Shown one piece after another: positions 16,274 through 25,418 of a stretch of 64,000 nucleotides of DNA. Position 1 is the stretch's first letter. The number at the start of each line of letters is the position of its first letter. Source of the DNA: Zhouia spongiae. GTDB taxonomy: Bacteria > Bacteroidota > Bacteroidia > Flavobacteriales > Flavobacteriaceae. The stretch covers positions 744,001-808,000 of the forward strand of contig NZ_CP094326.1 in the NCBI RefSeq assembly GCF_022760175.1. Reading direction: 5' to 3'. The position numbers were made by a program, and so were the translations under genes. The notes beneath the pieces were generated by a model. The model was not told where the DNA came from. It was given only the letters and a program-made list of their open reading frames with translations, and searched no databases.

Positions 16274-16792
16274 TTATGCTACATTTTCTTCTAAAATCAA
16301 ATTTAAAAATGAGGTCGGCTGTAAAAAATAATTCGGATTTTCCTCTAACTTTTCTTTGATAAGGATAAGACCTCCATTTGTGTATGATTCCATTGTTTTC
16401 AGAATTAATTTGATTGCTTGATCTTCATCAAGTTCCCCCTTCTCTAAGTCTATCAAGTTTATATCTGTTTTTGCGATTAATGCAATAAACATATTCTCTT
16501 GTAAGTTGGTAAAGTCTTTACGAATAGCGGAACTTTTGCTCCCCCAATGCTGAATATGATGGCTAAAGTCTGTTTTCTTTTCATTATCAGGAATTGGACT
16601 ATATTCATCGTTGTAGAGACCTAGAAAAAAGGCATAGGTATATAGTTCGTAGTTAGTACTGAAATGCTTCCCAAAATTAATCTTCTTTTCACCCTCGGCT
16701 CCAAACTTTTGAGAAAGTGAAGCAAACAAGTCCTTATGTACCTCACTGTATTTTGGAATTTTAGTTTTCCATTTTTCAAATAAATTATTCAT
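16274..16792 (-). CDS. Unrecognised 172-aa protein of the phosphorothioation operon
   Basis: I do not recognise a family. The protein is mainly helical, with FGKHFSTNYELYTYAFFLGL in the first third and a central motif HIQHWGSKSSAIRKDFTNLQ. It starts 1 base after the DndD-like ATPase gene and is the last gene of the operon, so it is probably a partner of that ATPase. In classical Dnd operons the gene after dndD is dndE, but DndE is shorter and I see no clear DndE pattern here. A DndE-like or SspF/G/H-type role is possible but unproven. Confidence 0.6.
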   Translation of the reverse strand: MNNLFEKWKTKIPKYSEVHKDLFASLSQKFGAEGEKKINFGKHFSTNYELYTYAFFLGLYNDEYSPIPDNEKKTDFSHHIQHWGSKSSAIRKDFTNLQENMFIALIAKTDINLIDLEKGELDEDQAIKLILKTMESYTNGGLILIKEKLEENPNYFLQPTSFLNLILEENVA

Positions 16793-16793
16793 C

Positions 16794-18944
16794 CTATAGT
16801 GTAATTACTTGTGTGTTAATTGTCTTCAAATTATTTGGATCAAAAGGCCTCTCTAGTTTTACCCAAAAAGCTTTATCTCTTCTAACATTCTCAAATTCAT
16901 TTTTGATTGAAAGTGCTTTGGTCGTTTTATCATTATTTAGAAAATCTTTAATGAGCAATATTTTTTGGTTCTCGGTTTCAAAAATTAAGTTCAAGAACTG
17001 TGCAGTTTTGTTTTCCCCAAATGATGATGTAGGTGCATCAAAAATCATCGGAAAATTTTCTTCTTTTGTTTCAGTAGCCAATTCTGAAATAGCAAAAAGA
17101 ATTGAGATGTGCATTGAAGTTAGCAGCGATTGATTTGGTTTATAAAAAACTCTTCCATCCTCTTGCAACTCGACTTCGACTATTGTTCGACTAATCTTAT
17201 TTCGTCTTGTGAACACAATTGTTCCGGTGAACGCATCGATGTTAATTTTTTTGAAAAAGTGATTTGACTTTGATTGTAGCTTCTCAATAAACTCATCAAA
17301 CTTTTTCTCTTTGGTATCTAAAAAGATTGTTTCAATATCTCGTAATATATTTCTTGTCTTAATCAAGAATGAATTAGCAGAGTCAGTATCAATTTTATCT
17401 TTTTCCTCCTTTTTTATTTTCAGTTGAGCTTCAAGCTTTTCGTATTCAGATGTATATCTAAGTTGTTCCCTGTTACGGTTTTTTAAATCATCTTGCCAAG
17501 CATTATAATTTTTAAGTACATCTATTAATTTTTCTTCAGCGACGCTAGAATTACCCAAAATTCTTTCTCTTTCTGATTTTTCCTTTTCTAACTGCTCATT
17601 AAGTTCTTCAATCTCTTTTTTCCTGTCATTATTAAACTCAAAGAGTTCTTTAATATTAGTTCTAATAGATCGTAGATTTTTCAAATTGTCTTCGTGACTA
17701 ATGCTCAAATTCTCCAGCCTATTAGTATAATCTAGCTTAAAAAGTTGCTCATACTCTTCGTCATCAGTTTCATTAGCAACTTGACTTTCTAGATAAGTTT
17801 TTAATCTTTCCATCATAAATTCATAGGCGTCAGAACCCTTTTTTGCTTCACGGTTACATACTTTGCATATTTGATCGTTGAGCATCTCTTCCATATGGGC
17901 CTTTGAAGGTACTCCGGTAGGAAGTGGAACCGCATTATTAAGCAAATCTGCTTTTGCTTTTTTCTCACCTAGTTTAATTCCCTTTTCTTTGTCAAACTCA
18001 GATTGAAGTTCTCTGCGTTTTTTGCTATGTTCAGACACCTTTTCAGCAAATTCTTTATGGTACGGTTCGAAATTGACTAGAATCCAATTTTCATCAAACA
18101 GGGATGTGGTATAGTTTTCATCAATTCTACCGTTGAGAAAAGAAATTTTTTCTTCGATTTCTTTAATCCGTTTGTTCAAAGTTTCTAAAGCATCTGCATT
18201 TTTAACGTGACTTTCTGCTAATTGTAAGTTCCCTTCAATTTTCCTGATTTCATCATCCGTAGAATTTAAATGAACCTCGAATTTCGCTTTCTCTTTTTCA
18301 AGAAGTGAAATTTCTCCTTCAAGTTTCTTGTAAAGGTTTGCATTTTTCCTGTCAAGTTTGGCAGAATCCTCTACTGCTTTTTCGGCTTTTTCCCTGAGAA
18401 AAGCACCTTTTTCTGAATATTTATCGTAGTGCTTTGCTTCAGAAAATAAGTTGATTAGGTTAACTAGGGCATTGTCACTTTCAAAAATGTTCAAATCTGC
18501 TTCACCTTTGAACATAGAGTACTTTCGGATTTGAAAAGGAAATACCCTATCGAGAAGAGTTGTACCATCAACTTGACTTCGCTCACCCAAACTATTTTCT
18601 TCAATACCCTCGATCATAAAGCTTGACGTTGAACACTGATTTTCTTTCTCCTTTTTAGCAACAAAGGATCTTGTAATTATTTTGATATCGCCATACTGCT
18701 CAACAGTCATTGAAACCCTTACCCTGAAGCTTTCGCCAATTTCAGTTTCACTTAATTTCTTTGCAGAAACAAGTAATTCCAGATCTTCATTCTCGCCGTT
18801 GAATAACCAATCTACTGCTTCAAAAAATTTTGTTTTTCCTTCCCCGTTTTCGCCTAGAATTATATTCAACCCTTCCGACAACACAAAGGAATTAGTGTCA
18901 TAATAACATAAGTAATTGTCTATTTGAATCTTTCTGATAATCAT
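16794..18944 (-). CDS. DndD-like SMC/Rad50-type ATPase
   Basis: The 716-aa protein has Walker A GENGEGKT at residues 31-38 after the typical IRKIQIDNYLCYYDTNSF start. Long coiled coils (about 190-330 and 380-560) flank a CxxC zinc-hook-like motif (Cys360, Cys363), and an ABC-type Walker B MIFDAPTSSFGE lies near the C terminus. This is the layout of DndD and of AAA_23/Rad50-like nuclease partners. It overlaps the 76-aa gene by 4 bases and is followed by the 172-aa gene. It may sense or move on DNA in restriction of unmodified DNA, or serve modification as DndD does. Confidence 0.8.
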   Translation of the reverse strand: MIIRKIQIDNYLCYYDTNSFVLSEGLNIILGENGEGKTKFFEAVDWLFNGENEDLELLVSAKKLSETEIGESFRVRVSMTVEQYGDIKIITRSFVAKKEKENQCSTSSFMIEGIEENSLGERSQVDGTTLLDRVFPFQIRKYSMFKGEADLNIFESDNALVNLINLFSEAKHYDKYSEKGAFLREKAEKAVEDSAKLDRKNANLYKKLEGEISLLEKEKAKFEVHLNSTDDEIRKIEGNLQLAESHVKNADALETLNKRIKEIEEKISFLNGRIDENYTTSLFDENWILVNFEPYHKEFAEKVSEHSKKRRELQSEFDKEKGIKLGEKKAKADLLNNAVPLPTGVPSKAHMEEMLNDQICKVCNREAKKGSDAYEFMMERLKTYLESQVANETDDEEYEQLFKLDYTNRLENLSISHEDNLKNLRSIRTNIKELFEFNNDRKKEIEELNEQLEKEKSERERILGNSSVAEEKLIDVLKNYNAWQDDLKNRNREQLRYTSEYEKLEAQLKIKKEEKDKIDTDSANSFLIKTRNILRDIETIFLDTKEKKFDEFIEKLQSKSNHFFKKINIDAFTGTIVFTRRNKISRTIVEVELQEDGRVFYKPNQSLLTSMHISILFAISELATETKEENFPMIFDAPTSSFGENKTAQFLNLIFETENQKILLIKDFLNNDKTTKALSIKNEFENVRRDKAFWVKLERPFDPNNLKTINTQVITL

Positions 18945-19171
18945 AAGGCCTCGTTTAGAAATTGTGTTACTTGATTCCTTAAAACTGAGTCCGTAACTTG
19001 TGCGGTGCCATCTAGTCCTTCAACTATTAAAGCAATTGCCTTTACAATCGGCTTGTCTGAATCTAGAGCTTCCCTTACCGTAGTTGGTAAATCTGTTTTA
19101 TCAAGTTCGTACTTCGATTCAAGTAGGTCGTGGTTTAAAAAATTTTTGAGTATAGTATCTTTTCTTGCCAT
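18941..19171 (-). CDS. Small 76-aa protein between helicase and DndD-like ATPase
   Basis: The protein is short, acidic and predicted mostly helical (ILKNFLNHDLLESKYELDK; IVKAIALIVEGLDG; LRNQVTQFLNEAL). Its gene lies 10 bases after the helicase gene and overlaps the DndD-like gene by 4 bases, so it is clearly part of the operon. From memory, small proteins of about this size accompany similar DNA-modification loci, but I could not check this. It is likely a small subunit bridging helicase and ATPase. Confidence 0.7.
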   Translation of the reverse strand: MARKDTILKNFLNHDLLESKYELDKTDLPTTVREALDSDKPIVKAIALIVEGLDGTAQVTDSVLRNQVTQFLNEAL

Positions 19172-19181
19172 AAGAGTAATG

Positions 19182-21386
19182 TTATAAATCGTTCAGGTTT
19201 AAACTATAATAGTCTAAAATATTCTTTAGTGTTCCGTAGGTATCAGACTTATTCATCGCTAAATTGGCGAAGTCAACAACTCTCTCGAGTTCTTTCTTCA
19301 CCAATCCTTTTTCCATCTCAAAAGTATTTTCTTCAGAGCCAATCTCTGGGACTACTACTAAATCGTGAATTATTGCGTGGGTTTTATCATCGTGTAAACG
19401 TAAAACTCTTCCTCTGCGTTGAATAAATTGTCTTGGATTTCCTGTGCTAGCACAAAATATCGCTAACTCTGAGCGTGGAACATCTACACCTTCATCCAAA
19501 CACTTCATTGATGTTAATACGTGAGTACTACCAGATTCAAAACTCTTCAGTATGTCTTCACGATTAATAGAGTTAGAAGTGAATTGCTTTACCATTATAG
19601 AATCGTCGGTTTGACTAACAGCTTTTGTATACTCATTTATCAACCTGTTTTCCTCATCTGTTTCAATACTAAAATCCGCATTTTCAAAATTTGATTCTAC
19701 TCCTTCTGGGACATAAACCAACGTATATTTTAGATTTCCACGCTCATCATATTCGTTGTTAAGGATTTTTTTAAAAGCATCCAATTTATTGGCTGCTTTG
19801 TGGATAATGCGTTTTCTTTGAAGAAGCAATCTCTCAATTTCCGGACTGCTTTTGAATGCCCCCGTTTCTTTGTCAAACATTCCCATTCGCAATAATTGAA
19901 GGGATAATTTCCTATACTCCTCCAATTCCCGAGCCGTAAGTTTAACCACGTGCGGGTAATAAGTATAACTGCACAACCATCCTATTTGTAGGGCTTCTTC
20001 CATAGAATATGAAACTATATAAGGCGGTTCGTCATTAAAAAATTCTTGAATGGCTTGGTTTCCAAGTTCATCAAACTTTCTATGCGGTGTGGCAGACAGT
20101 CCTATCCTCTTCTCTAAATGTACAGTTGGTAAAATTCTCAGAAGGCCTTGTGAACCCAGGTTATGGGCCTCGTCTGCTATTAAGATAGTATCATTAGGAA
20201 GTTGGGTAAAATAGCTCTGAAACTTCTTTCTCGGCAAGGAAGCGTATGTAACAATGACAACAAAGGATGTTTCAATAAGTTTTGATGCTGTGTTGAAGAA
20301 AGCAAGGTTATTGTCCCAATTTTCCTTAGAGCTTACAGTAATAATATTTTTGAAGTTAAACTTGGTACATTCCTTTTTCCACTGCTCTACTAACGCAGTA
20401 GTGGGCACTGTTATAATGGCTCTATAGACATTTGTTCTTTTGTATTCATTCAAAAGGCAGTTAAGAGAAGTGATTGTTTTTCCTGTCCCTGTTGCCATTG
20501 CAAAAACCCCTTTGTGATTATTCGAAACCCATTCATTATATGCATTAATCTGGTATTCTCTAGGACCTTCTTTATAAGGAAATTTAGGTGTTCTGCGAAT
20601 GATGTCGATTTGATTGAAAAGTTTTGTAATCGTTTTTTTTAGTTTAGGATTTGAGATGAGACTTTTTTTCTTTTTTAAGAGTTGTTCTTCTTGAACAAGT
20701 AGTTCGTTAATATCTTTTTTACCAAACTTATCCTTAAGTACAACTTCTATCTCGTCCACAGGAATATACTCTACGTCTTCATCCTTTTCAGAAAAATAAG
20801 CATCAATCAATTTCCGTTGTTTTTTTATCAAGGTGTTTGATCTGCCATTTTCCCAACTTAGAAAGGCTTCTAGTTCCTCTAAATTTTCTGATAATCCATA
20901 AAGGGTGAAATTGCAGGATGCCTTATAACCTACCGAATCTTGTCCATCACTAAAAACTCCAGATTTGTAATGGGCTATTCCTTTTCCATTTTTTGGTTTA
21001 ATCACTTTGATTTCAATTCGTTTTTCAGAAATGAGATAAGTTAGACACTCAAAAAAATGAGTATCATATTCATCCAAAACTTTTCCCAAGGAAACAACAT
21101 CCATTAAATCAAAAACCTTACTTTGAGGTTCATTATTTGCGTTTGTAATCGCTTCTTTGTCTTTTGAGGAAAGCAAATGGTTTATAACCATTTTCATCTT
21201 ACCGCCCTTACTGATGAAGGTGGCAAAACCAACGGAAAGCAGGTTGATGGCAGAAGAACTGAAATAGCCTAACAATAAGCTAAACTGATTGCTATTGGCC
21301 AACCCGTCTAAATAAAATTGAAGCGGTTCATTTTCCGAACCTGTTTTATAATCTCGATCTTTTGACCATTCGCAGTCTTTAAGCAT
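19182..21386 (-). CDS. PLD-like plus SF2 helicase restriction-type protein
   Basis: The 734-aa protein begins with a phospholipase D-like region with one HxK motif (His139, Lys141 in GIAHYKSGVF), then a superfamily 2 helicase core: ATGTGKT at 298-304, DEAH at 405-408, SATP at 431-434 and motif VI QFIQRRGRVLR. This combination is found in restriction subunits of phosphorothioation loci and in other defence helicases. It probably translocates on DNA and cuts or unwinds DNA lacking the mark. It overlaps the cysteine desulfurase gene by 8 bases. Confidence 0.85.
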   Translation of the reverse strand: MLKDCEWSKDRDYKTGSENEPLQFYLDGLANSNQFSLLLGYFSSSAINLLSVGFATFISKGGKMKMVINHLLSSKDKEAITNANNEPQSKVFDLMDVVSLGKVLDEYDTHFFECLTYLISEKRIEIKVIKPKNGKGIAHYKSGVFSDGQDSVGYKASCNFTLYGLSENLEELEAFLSWENGRSNTLIKKQRKLIDAYFSEKDEDVEYIPVDEIEVVLKDKFGKKDINELLVQEEQLLKKKKSLISNPKLKKTITKLFNQIDIIRRTPKFPYKEGPREYQINAYNEWVSNNHKGVFAMATGTGKTITSLNCLLNEYKRTNVYRAIITVPTTALVEQWKKECTKFNFKNIITVSSKENWDNNLAFFNTASKLIETSFVVIVTYASLPRKKFQSYFTQLPNDTILIADEAHNLGSQGLLRILPTVHLEKRIGLSATPHRKFDELGNQAIQEFFNDEPPYIVSYSMEEALQIGWLCSYTYYPHVVKLTARELEEYRKLSLQLLRMGMFDKETGAFKSSPEIERLLLQRKRIIHKAANKLDAFKKILNNEYDERGNLKYTLVYVPEGVESNFENADFSIETDEENRLINEYTKAVSQTDDSIMVKQFTSNSINREDILKSFESGSTHVLTSMKCLDEGVDVPRSELAIFCASTGNPRQFIQRRGRVLRLHDDKTHAIIHDLVVVPEIGSEENTFEMEKGLVKKELERVVDFANLAMNKSDTYGTLKNILDYYSLNLNDL

Positions 21387-22536
21387 ATTTTGATTGAGGT
21401 TCAGTTAGTTTTCTTATGGTCTCAACAACTAGTTCTACATCTTCAATTGTGTTATATTTTCCTAATGAAAAACGTAATGAAGCAAGTGCATCATCATTAC
21501 TAAGTCCCATCGATTTGAGAACGTGAGAAGGCTCGAAAATAGCTGATGAACAAGCCGAACCATTTGATACCGCAATGTTCCTCATTCTACCAATTAGCAC
21601 ATTAGCATCTTGTTCTTTGAAGCATATATTAGTTGTATTATAAATTCTTTTAATTGAATCGCCATTCAAAGCTGTATTGGGCATTCTTAACAATTCATAT
21701 TCCAGTTTATCTCTCAATTCAGAAATGATTGTTCTATCGTCATTCATTTCAAGGCTAGAAATTTCACAGGCTTTCGCTAATGCAACAATTCCAGGTACAT
21801 TGAGTGTCCCACTTCTTAAACCTGTTTCTTGGCCGCCACCGTGTGTTTGGGGTGTAATATTTACTCGTTTATCATTCTTTCTTATGAATAAAGCACCGAC
21901 TCCTTTTGGGGCATACATCTTATGTCCACTGAAACAAAGTAAGTCTATATCTAATTCCTTAACATCAACTGCAATTTTCCCCACTGCCTGAGTAGCATCT
22001 GTCATAAACAGAGCTCCTTTTTGGTGGGTTATCTCAGCAAATTTTTTGATTGGTTGAATCACTCCTGTCTCGTTATTAACATACATAACAGAAACAAGTA
22101 TAGTATCAGGTCTGATTGAGCTTTCCAAGAGCTCCAAACTCAACAAGCCATTTTCTTCAACTGGCAAATATGTCACCTCAAAACCTTTTCTTTCCAAATC
22201 CCCACAAGTGTCTAAAACTGCTTTATGTTCGGTTGAAACTGTGATAATATGTTTTCCCTTGTCTTTGTAACTCTCCGCTACTCCTTTGATTGAGAGGTTA
22301 ATTGCTTCCGTGGCTCCACTTGTGAAGACAACTTCATTAGGTTCCGATTTTATAAATCGAGCAATTTGGTTTCTGGCTTGCTTAACGTTTTCGCTTATTA
22401 TTTGTCCGAAATGATGGGTGCTGCTTGAGTTGCCAAAATTATCTTTTAAATAAGGTAGCATTGCATCAACCACCCTTGGATCGATTGGGGTGGTGGAATT
22501 ATAATCTAAGTATGATATGTTATGTTTTTGGCTCAC
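21379..22536 (-). CDS. Cysteine desulfurase (SspA/DndA, IscS-like)
   Basis: The 385-aa protein is a complete PLP-dependent NifS/IscS-type enzyme. SGHKMYAPKG holds the PLP lysine (Lys206), STEHKAV holds the PLP-stacking His104, and the catalytic cysteine is Cys329 in NGSACSSAIF. It takes sulfur from L-cysteine as an enzyme persulfide and would pass it to the SspD/DndC-like protein. The start codon is GTG. It overlaps the DndB-like gene by 4 bases. A dedicated desulfurase inside the operon supports a sulfur-based DNA modification. Confidence 0.9.
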   Translation of the reverse strand: MSQKHNISYLDYNSTTPIDPRVVDAMLPYLKDNFGNSSSTHHFGQIISENVKQARNQIARFIKSEPNEVVFTSGATEAINLSIKGVAESYKDKGKHIITVSTEHKAVLDTCGDLERKGFEVTYLPVEENGLLSLELLESSIRPDTILVSVMYVNNETGVIQPIKKFAEITHQKGALFMTDATQAVGKIAVDVKELDIDLLCFSGHKMYAPKGVGALFIRKNDKRVNITPQTHGGGQETGLRSGTLNVPGIVALAKACEISSLEMNDDRTIISELRDKLEYELLRMPNTALNGDSIKRIYNTTNICFKEQDANVLIGRMRNIAVSNGSACSSAIFEPSHVLKSMGLSNDDALASLRFSLGKYNTIEDVELVVETIRKLTEPQSKYA

Positions 22537-23768
22537 TCGATTTCTTGTAAAACATTATCTAAATCCTGTTCATAGGAAATTTTAGAGGCATATCCTTCTT
22601 TCAACCTTTGCAATTCATTTCCTTGAATTAGTTGTCTATCATATAAGTATATCAATAGCAAATAAGTCAGTGAAGTGGAATTCATCAACATTTTCTTTGC
22701 TATAGGATTCCAGACAACATAATGCCAGGGTTTACTATCTATATTAAAATTGATATTATTAAATCTTTCTAAAATCTCATCAAAGGTCTTGTCTTCCCTT
22801 TTATAAATTGTTAAGCACGCTTTGATAAATGGAATAAGACCAATTGGACGGAAAAGAAGATTTCCTCCTGTTTCACTGCTTCTAAAAGATGCAGCGGCAT
22901 TAACTTCTAAGTTTAGGTAATCTGATATAAATGAAAGATTATTTTTAAACGCATCCCAATATTGAATACAAAAAGCTTTAAACTCTTCTATTTCATCATC
23001 AGAGGGTCTAAATTTTAGATATTCAGCAACCTTACTTTTAGTTGGTTTTTTATTGAATTTGTTCTGGAAATAAACATTAAACAACTCAACATTAGCTTGA
23101 TACAAGGTTATAATAGATGTTATGGCTTCTTTGTTGCTACTAGGTATGGCTTTCTGTTTTGCATAAACCACTCTTTTGTCGGTAAATAAATCATACTCTT
23201 CTAGCATATATCTAGTTACTATTGCTACCGAATCATCTTCGTCTAGCGCAATAATATCATCCAATTTCACCGGTTTTGCATATCGATTCAAAGTTGTAAA
23301 TAACCTTCTGGTCCGTTGTTTTCCTTCTGGATCATTTTTATGACCAATAAAAATTGCAGCTATTTGATGAGTCTTAAATTCAGGGTTCTCTTTTAAGGCT
23401 GCCTTAATACCTTCTACTCGATGTTGGCCATCGACTGGAAAAATTTTATGATTACTTGGAAAATCCAGCAAGCCCATTTTATAGGTCTCCATATCATCAT
23501 ACTTAAACTCAATCTCTTGCCAATCGGGATAGTCGTCGTAAACTGCTAGCACAAGGGAATTGAAAAAAACAGAAGGTTGATTGAGAATATAACTTTTAAT
23601 ACTTATAAAATTGTTCGTAATACTTCTCTGAATCAAATCTTTCAGTGAATCTGATTTATGCAGCTGTTCATCAATTTTTGAGACATACTTACTCACTTGT
23701 TCAAAAGTCAGGGTAGTTACATAATAATCCCAATCTCCTATTTTCGATTTTAATGCTGGTATTTTCAT
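22533..23768 (-). CDS. DGQHR-domain protein, DndB-like
   Basis: The 411-aa protein carries the signature PVDGQHRVEGIKAAL (DGQHR at residues 113-117), followed by RRLFTTLNRYAKPV, which marks DndB and related DGQHR proteins with a ParB/Srx-like fold. In classical Dnd systems DndB is a regulator of the modification genes. It is not a standard member of SspABCD loci, so its presence next to an SspB/C/D-like set is notable. Its neighbours overlap by 1 and 4 bases. It may act as regulator or as substrate-binding factor. Confidence 0.8.
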   Translation of the reverse strand: MKIPALKSKIGDWDYYVTTLTFEQVSKYVSKIDEQLHKSDSLKDLIQRSITNNFISIKSYILNQPSVFFNSLVLAVYDDYPDWQEIEFKYDDMETYKMGLLDFPSNHKIFPVDGQHRVEGIKAALKENPEFKTHQIAAIFIGHKNDPEGKQRTRRLFTTLNRYAKPVKLDDIIALDEDDSVAIVTRYMLEEYDLFTDKRVVYAKQKAIPSSNKEAITSIITLYQANVELFNVYFQNKFNKKPTKSKVAEYLKFRPSDDEIEEFKAFCIQYWDAFKNNLSFISDYLNLEVNAAASFRSSETGGNLLFRPIGLIPFIKACLTIYKREDKTFDEILERFNNINFNIDSKPWHYVVWNPIAKKMLMNSTSLTYLLLIYLYDRQLIQGNELQRLKEGYASKISYEQDLDNVLQEIE

Positions 23769-24295
23769 TATTGGAATGCTTTTATTGCCTGTTTAACTTC
23801 AGTATCAGGAATTTCAGTATTCATTGGCAAGAGCAATGAGTTAATGAATTGATTTTCAATACTGATTACATCCTCGTTATCGTCTAATGGAAAGTAGGCC
23901 AAATGCAAGTCATTTTTCCAATAATTGAACATCCTTGTAAGTTTTGGTCTTTCATTACTCTTACTAAATTTCTGAAAATATTCTTTGACACGTTTTCGAA
24001 GATTTTGATTTTCAGTTATTTGAGCTCTGCCAACATACAACGGATACTCGGTTATTCCAGAAATTATTGTACATTTTACATAAAACATATAAAGCCCTCC
24101 TTTATCGTTTGGAACATCTTGAATACCATCATCAAAATCATCTGCGTTTTCATTCAGGTACTTTATTTTTATCCAATTCTCAAACTTTAAGTCAAAATCA
24201 GTGCAGGTAAATTTCTTCCACAATTCTCCGTGAAGTTTGTACTCGACTTTTCTTAACTCTACTTCTTCTCCTAATGAAAATGCGCTGCCTGTCAT
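23768..24295 (-). CDS. GIY-YIG-type nuclease-like protein
   Basis: The 175-aa protein shows all parts of a GIY-YIG fold: GGLYMFYV (residues 66-73), YVGRA (87-91), an Arg-rich helix NLRKRVKEYF (Arg100/Arg102), the catalytic-type Glu147 in SIENQFINSLLLP and Asn159. About 60 residues precede the domain. It sits between the SspD-like and DndB-like genes, touching the latter by one base. It could nick DNA lacking or carrying phosphorothioate, or be a modification-coupled nickase. I know of no standard Ssp or Dnd operon with this gene in this place. Confidence 0.7.
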   Translation of the reverse strand: MTGSAFSLGEEVELRKVEYKLHGELWKKFTCTDFDLKFENWIKIKYLNENADDFDDGIQDVPNDKGGLYMFYVKCTIISGITEYPLYVGRAQITENQNLRKRVKEYFQKFSKSNERPKLTRMFNYWKNDLHLAYFPLDDNEDVISIENQFINSLLLPMNTEIPDTEVKQAIKAFQ

Positions 24296-24314
24296 AATGC
24301 TAAAAACATATTAT

Positions 24315-25418
24315 CTAAATGAAGCAAGCTGCACATCCTTCACTCTCATCATCACCTAAAATGTCAACTAGATAAGGGGATTTAACTTTAGATTTTCTTT
24401 CCATTCTTTTGATATATTCCTCTTTAATCTTTTCCATCCTTTCGGGTTGTATCAGTTCTTCTAAACTTTCATTTTGTCCCCACGTATAACCATCTTTCTC
24501 ATACTCCATTGCTTTTTTATATAATTCAGGGTGTTGTTCATATAACCAAACCCATTCTATTTTTTGCTGGAAAAAGCAAAAGAAACATCCTGAACGACTC
24601 CGAGCATATTCACCTTTTTTACCGTTAACCTCAAATTCAATTTTATTGTAATAGGCAGGAACACCCACACCACTTTCTTCTAAAATTTTAAAAATATCAG
24701 CCTTAACCAATACTTCGTCATTCTCTATTACCGGAAACACTTCTTCTTTTGCAAGAGGATAATCTGTTGTTTTCAAAAAATCGAAAACTAAGTGATTAAA
24801 AGCCTTTACGTTTGAGTCTAGCAATACATTGAGTTTTTGATCAAGGGTAAATTGAGGACTTACATTTTGTGATAGTGCCTGAAAAGCTTTTTCTTGATTT
24901 TGACCAAAATCTATATTTTTGGACATTGAAACTAGTTGCTCTATATTTTGATTAGACAACATCTTTTTTACCACGTCTTTACTCCATATATTTTTTCGAA
25001 AAGGGAATATTGACTGAATATTCTTTTTAGTAGATATATAACCTTCTCTTTCTTCATCACCCCTAATACCAACGTATGAAACTACAGGATCATCACCGAC
25101 ATAGTCTTCAAAAGGTGCTAATTTCAATTTTTTAGTACACCAACGCGCATTGGATGAAGGCAAAAAACCACCGTACATTTTTAAAAAATGATCGAATGGA
25201 TCTTCTGAGCTTTTCTCCGCTCCCTGTAAAAGATTAATTTTTACACCAAGATAGACTTCCAAATTTCTGATCAATTGGTATGTTTCTTCTAATTCTTTTC
25301 CGGTATCACAGGAATAAAATTCCAAGTCAATGGATGGATATTTAGTCTTAACATAAATTGCCAAGGCGGCACTGTCCTTGCCTCCCGATATACCTAATAC
25401 GTGTCTTGTTTTACTCAT
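24315..25418 (-). CDS. PAPS-reductase-like sulfurtransferase (SspD/DndC-like)
   Basis: The 367-aa protein has the PP-loop SGGKDSA at residues 11-17, ARWCTKKLKL (Cys94), and two CxxC pairs (Cys278/281 in SGCFFCFFQQ and Cys362/365 in GCAACF at the extreme C terminus). These can hold an iron-sulfur cluster, as in DndC. It would activate the backbone with ATP and transfer sulfur from the desulfurase. It is shorter than typical DndC and its gene follows the SspC-like gene with a 4-base overlap, which favours SspD. An insertion of about 60 residues (about 145-205) separates the two halves. Confidence 0.85.
   Translation of the reverse strand: MSKTRHVLGISGGKDSAALAIYVKTKYPSIDLEFYSCDTGKELEETYQLIRNLEVYLGVKINLLQGAEKSSEDPFDHFLKMYGGFLPSSNARWCTKKLKLAPFEDYVGDDPVVSYVGIRGDEEREGYISTKKNIQSIFPFRKNIWSKDVVKKMLSNQNIEQLVSMSKNIDFGQNQEKAFQALSQNVSPQFTLDQKLNVLLDSNVKAFNHLVFDFLKTTDYPLAKEEVFPVIENDEVLVKADIFKILEESGVGVPAYYNKIEFEVNGKKGEYARSRSGCFFCFFQQKIEWVWLYEQHPELYKKAMEYEKDGYTWGQNESLEELIQPERMEKIKEEYIKRMERKSKVKSPYLVDILGDDESEGCAACFI

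Noticed and set aside
16274-16792. DndE assignment for the 172-aa protein
   Set aside because: Its place after the DndD-like gene is suggestive, but length and motifs do not match DndE as I know it.
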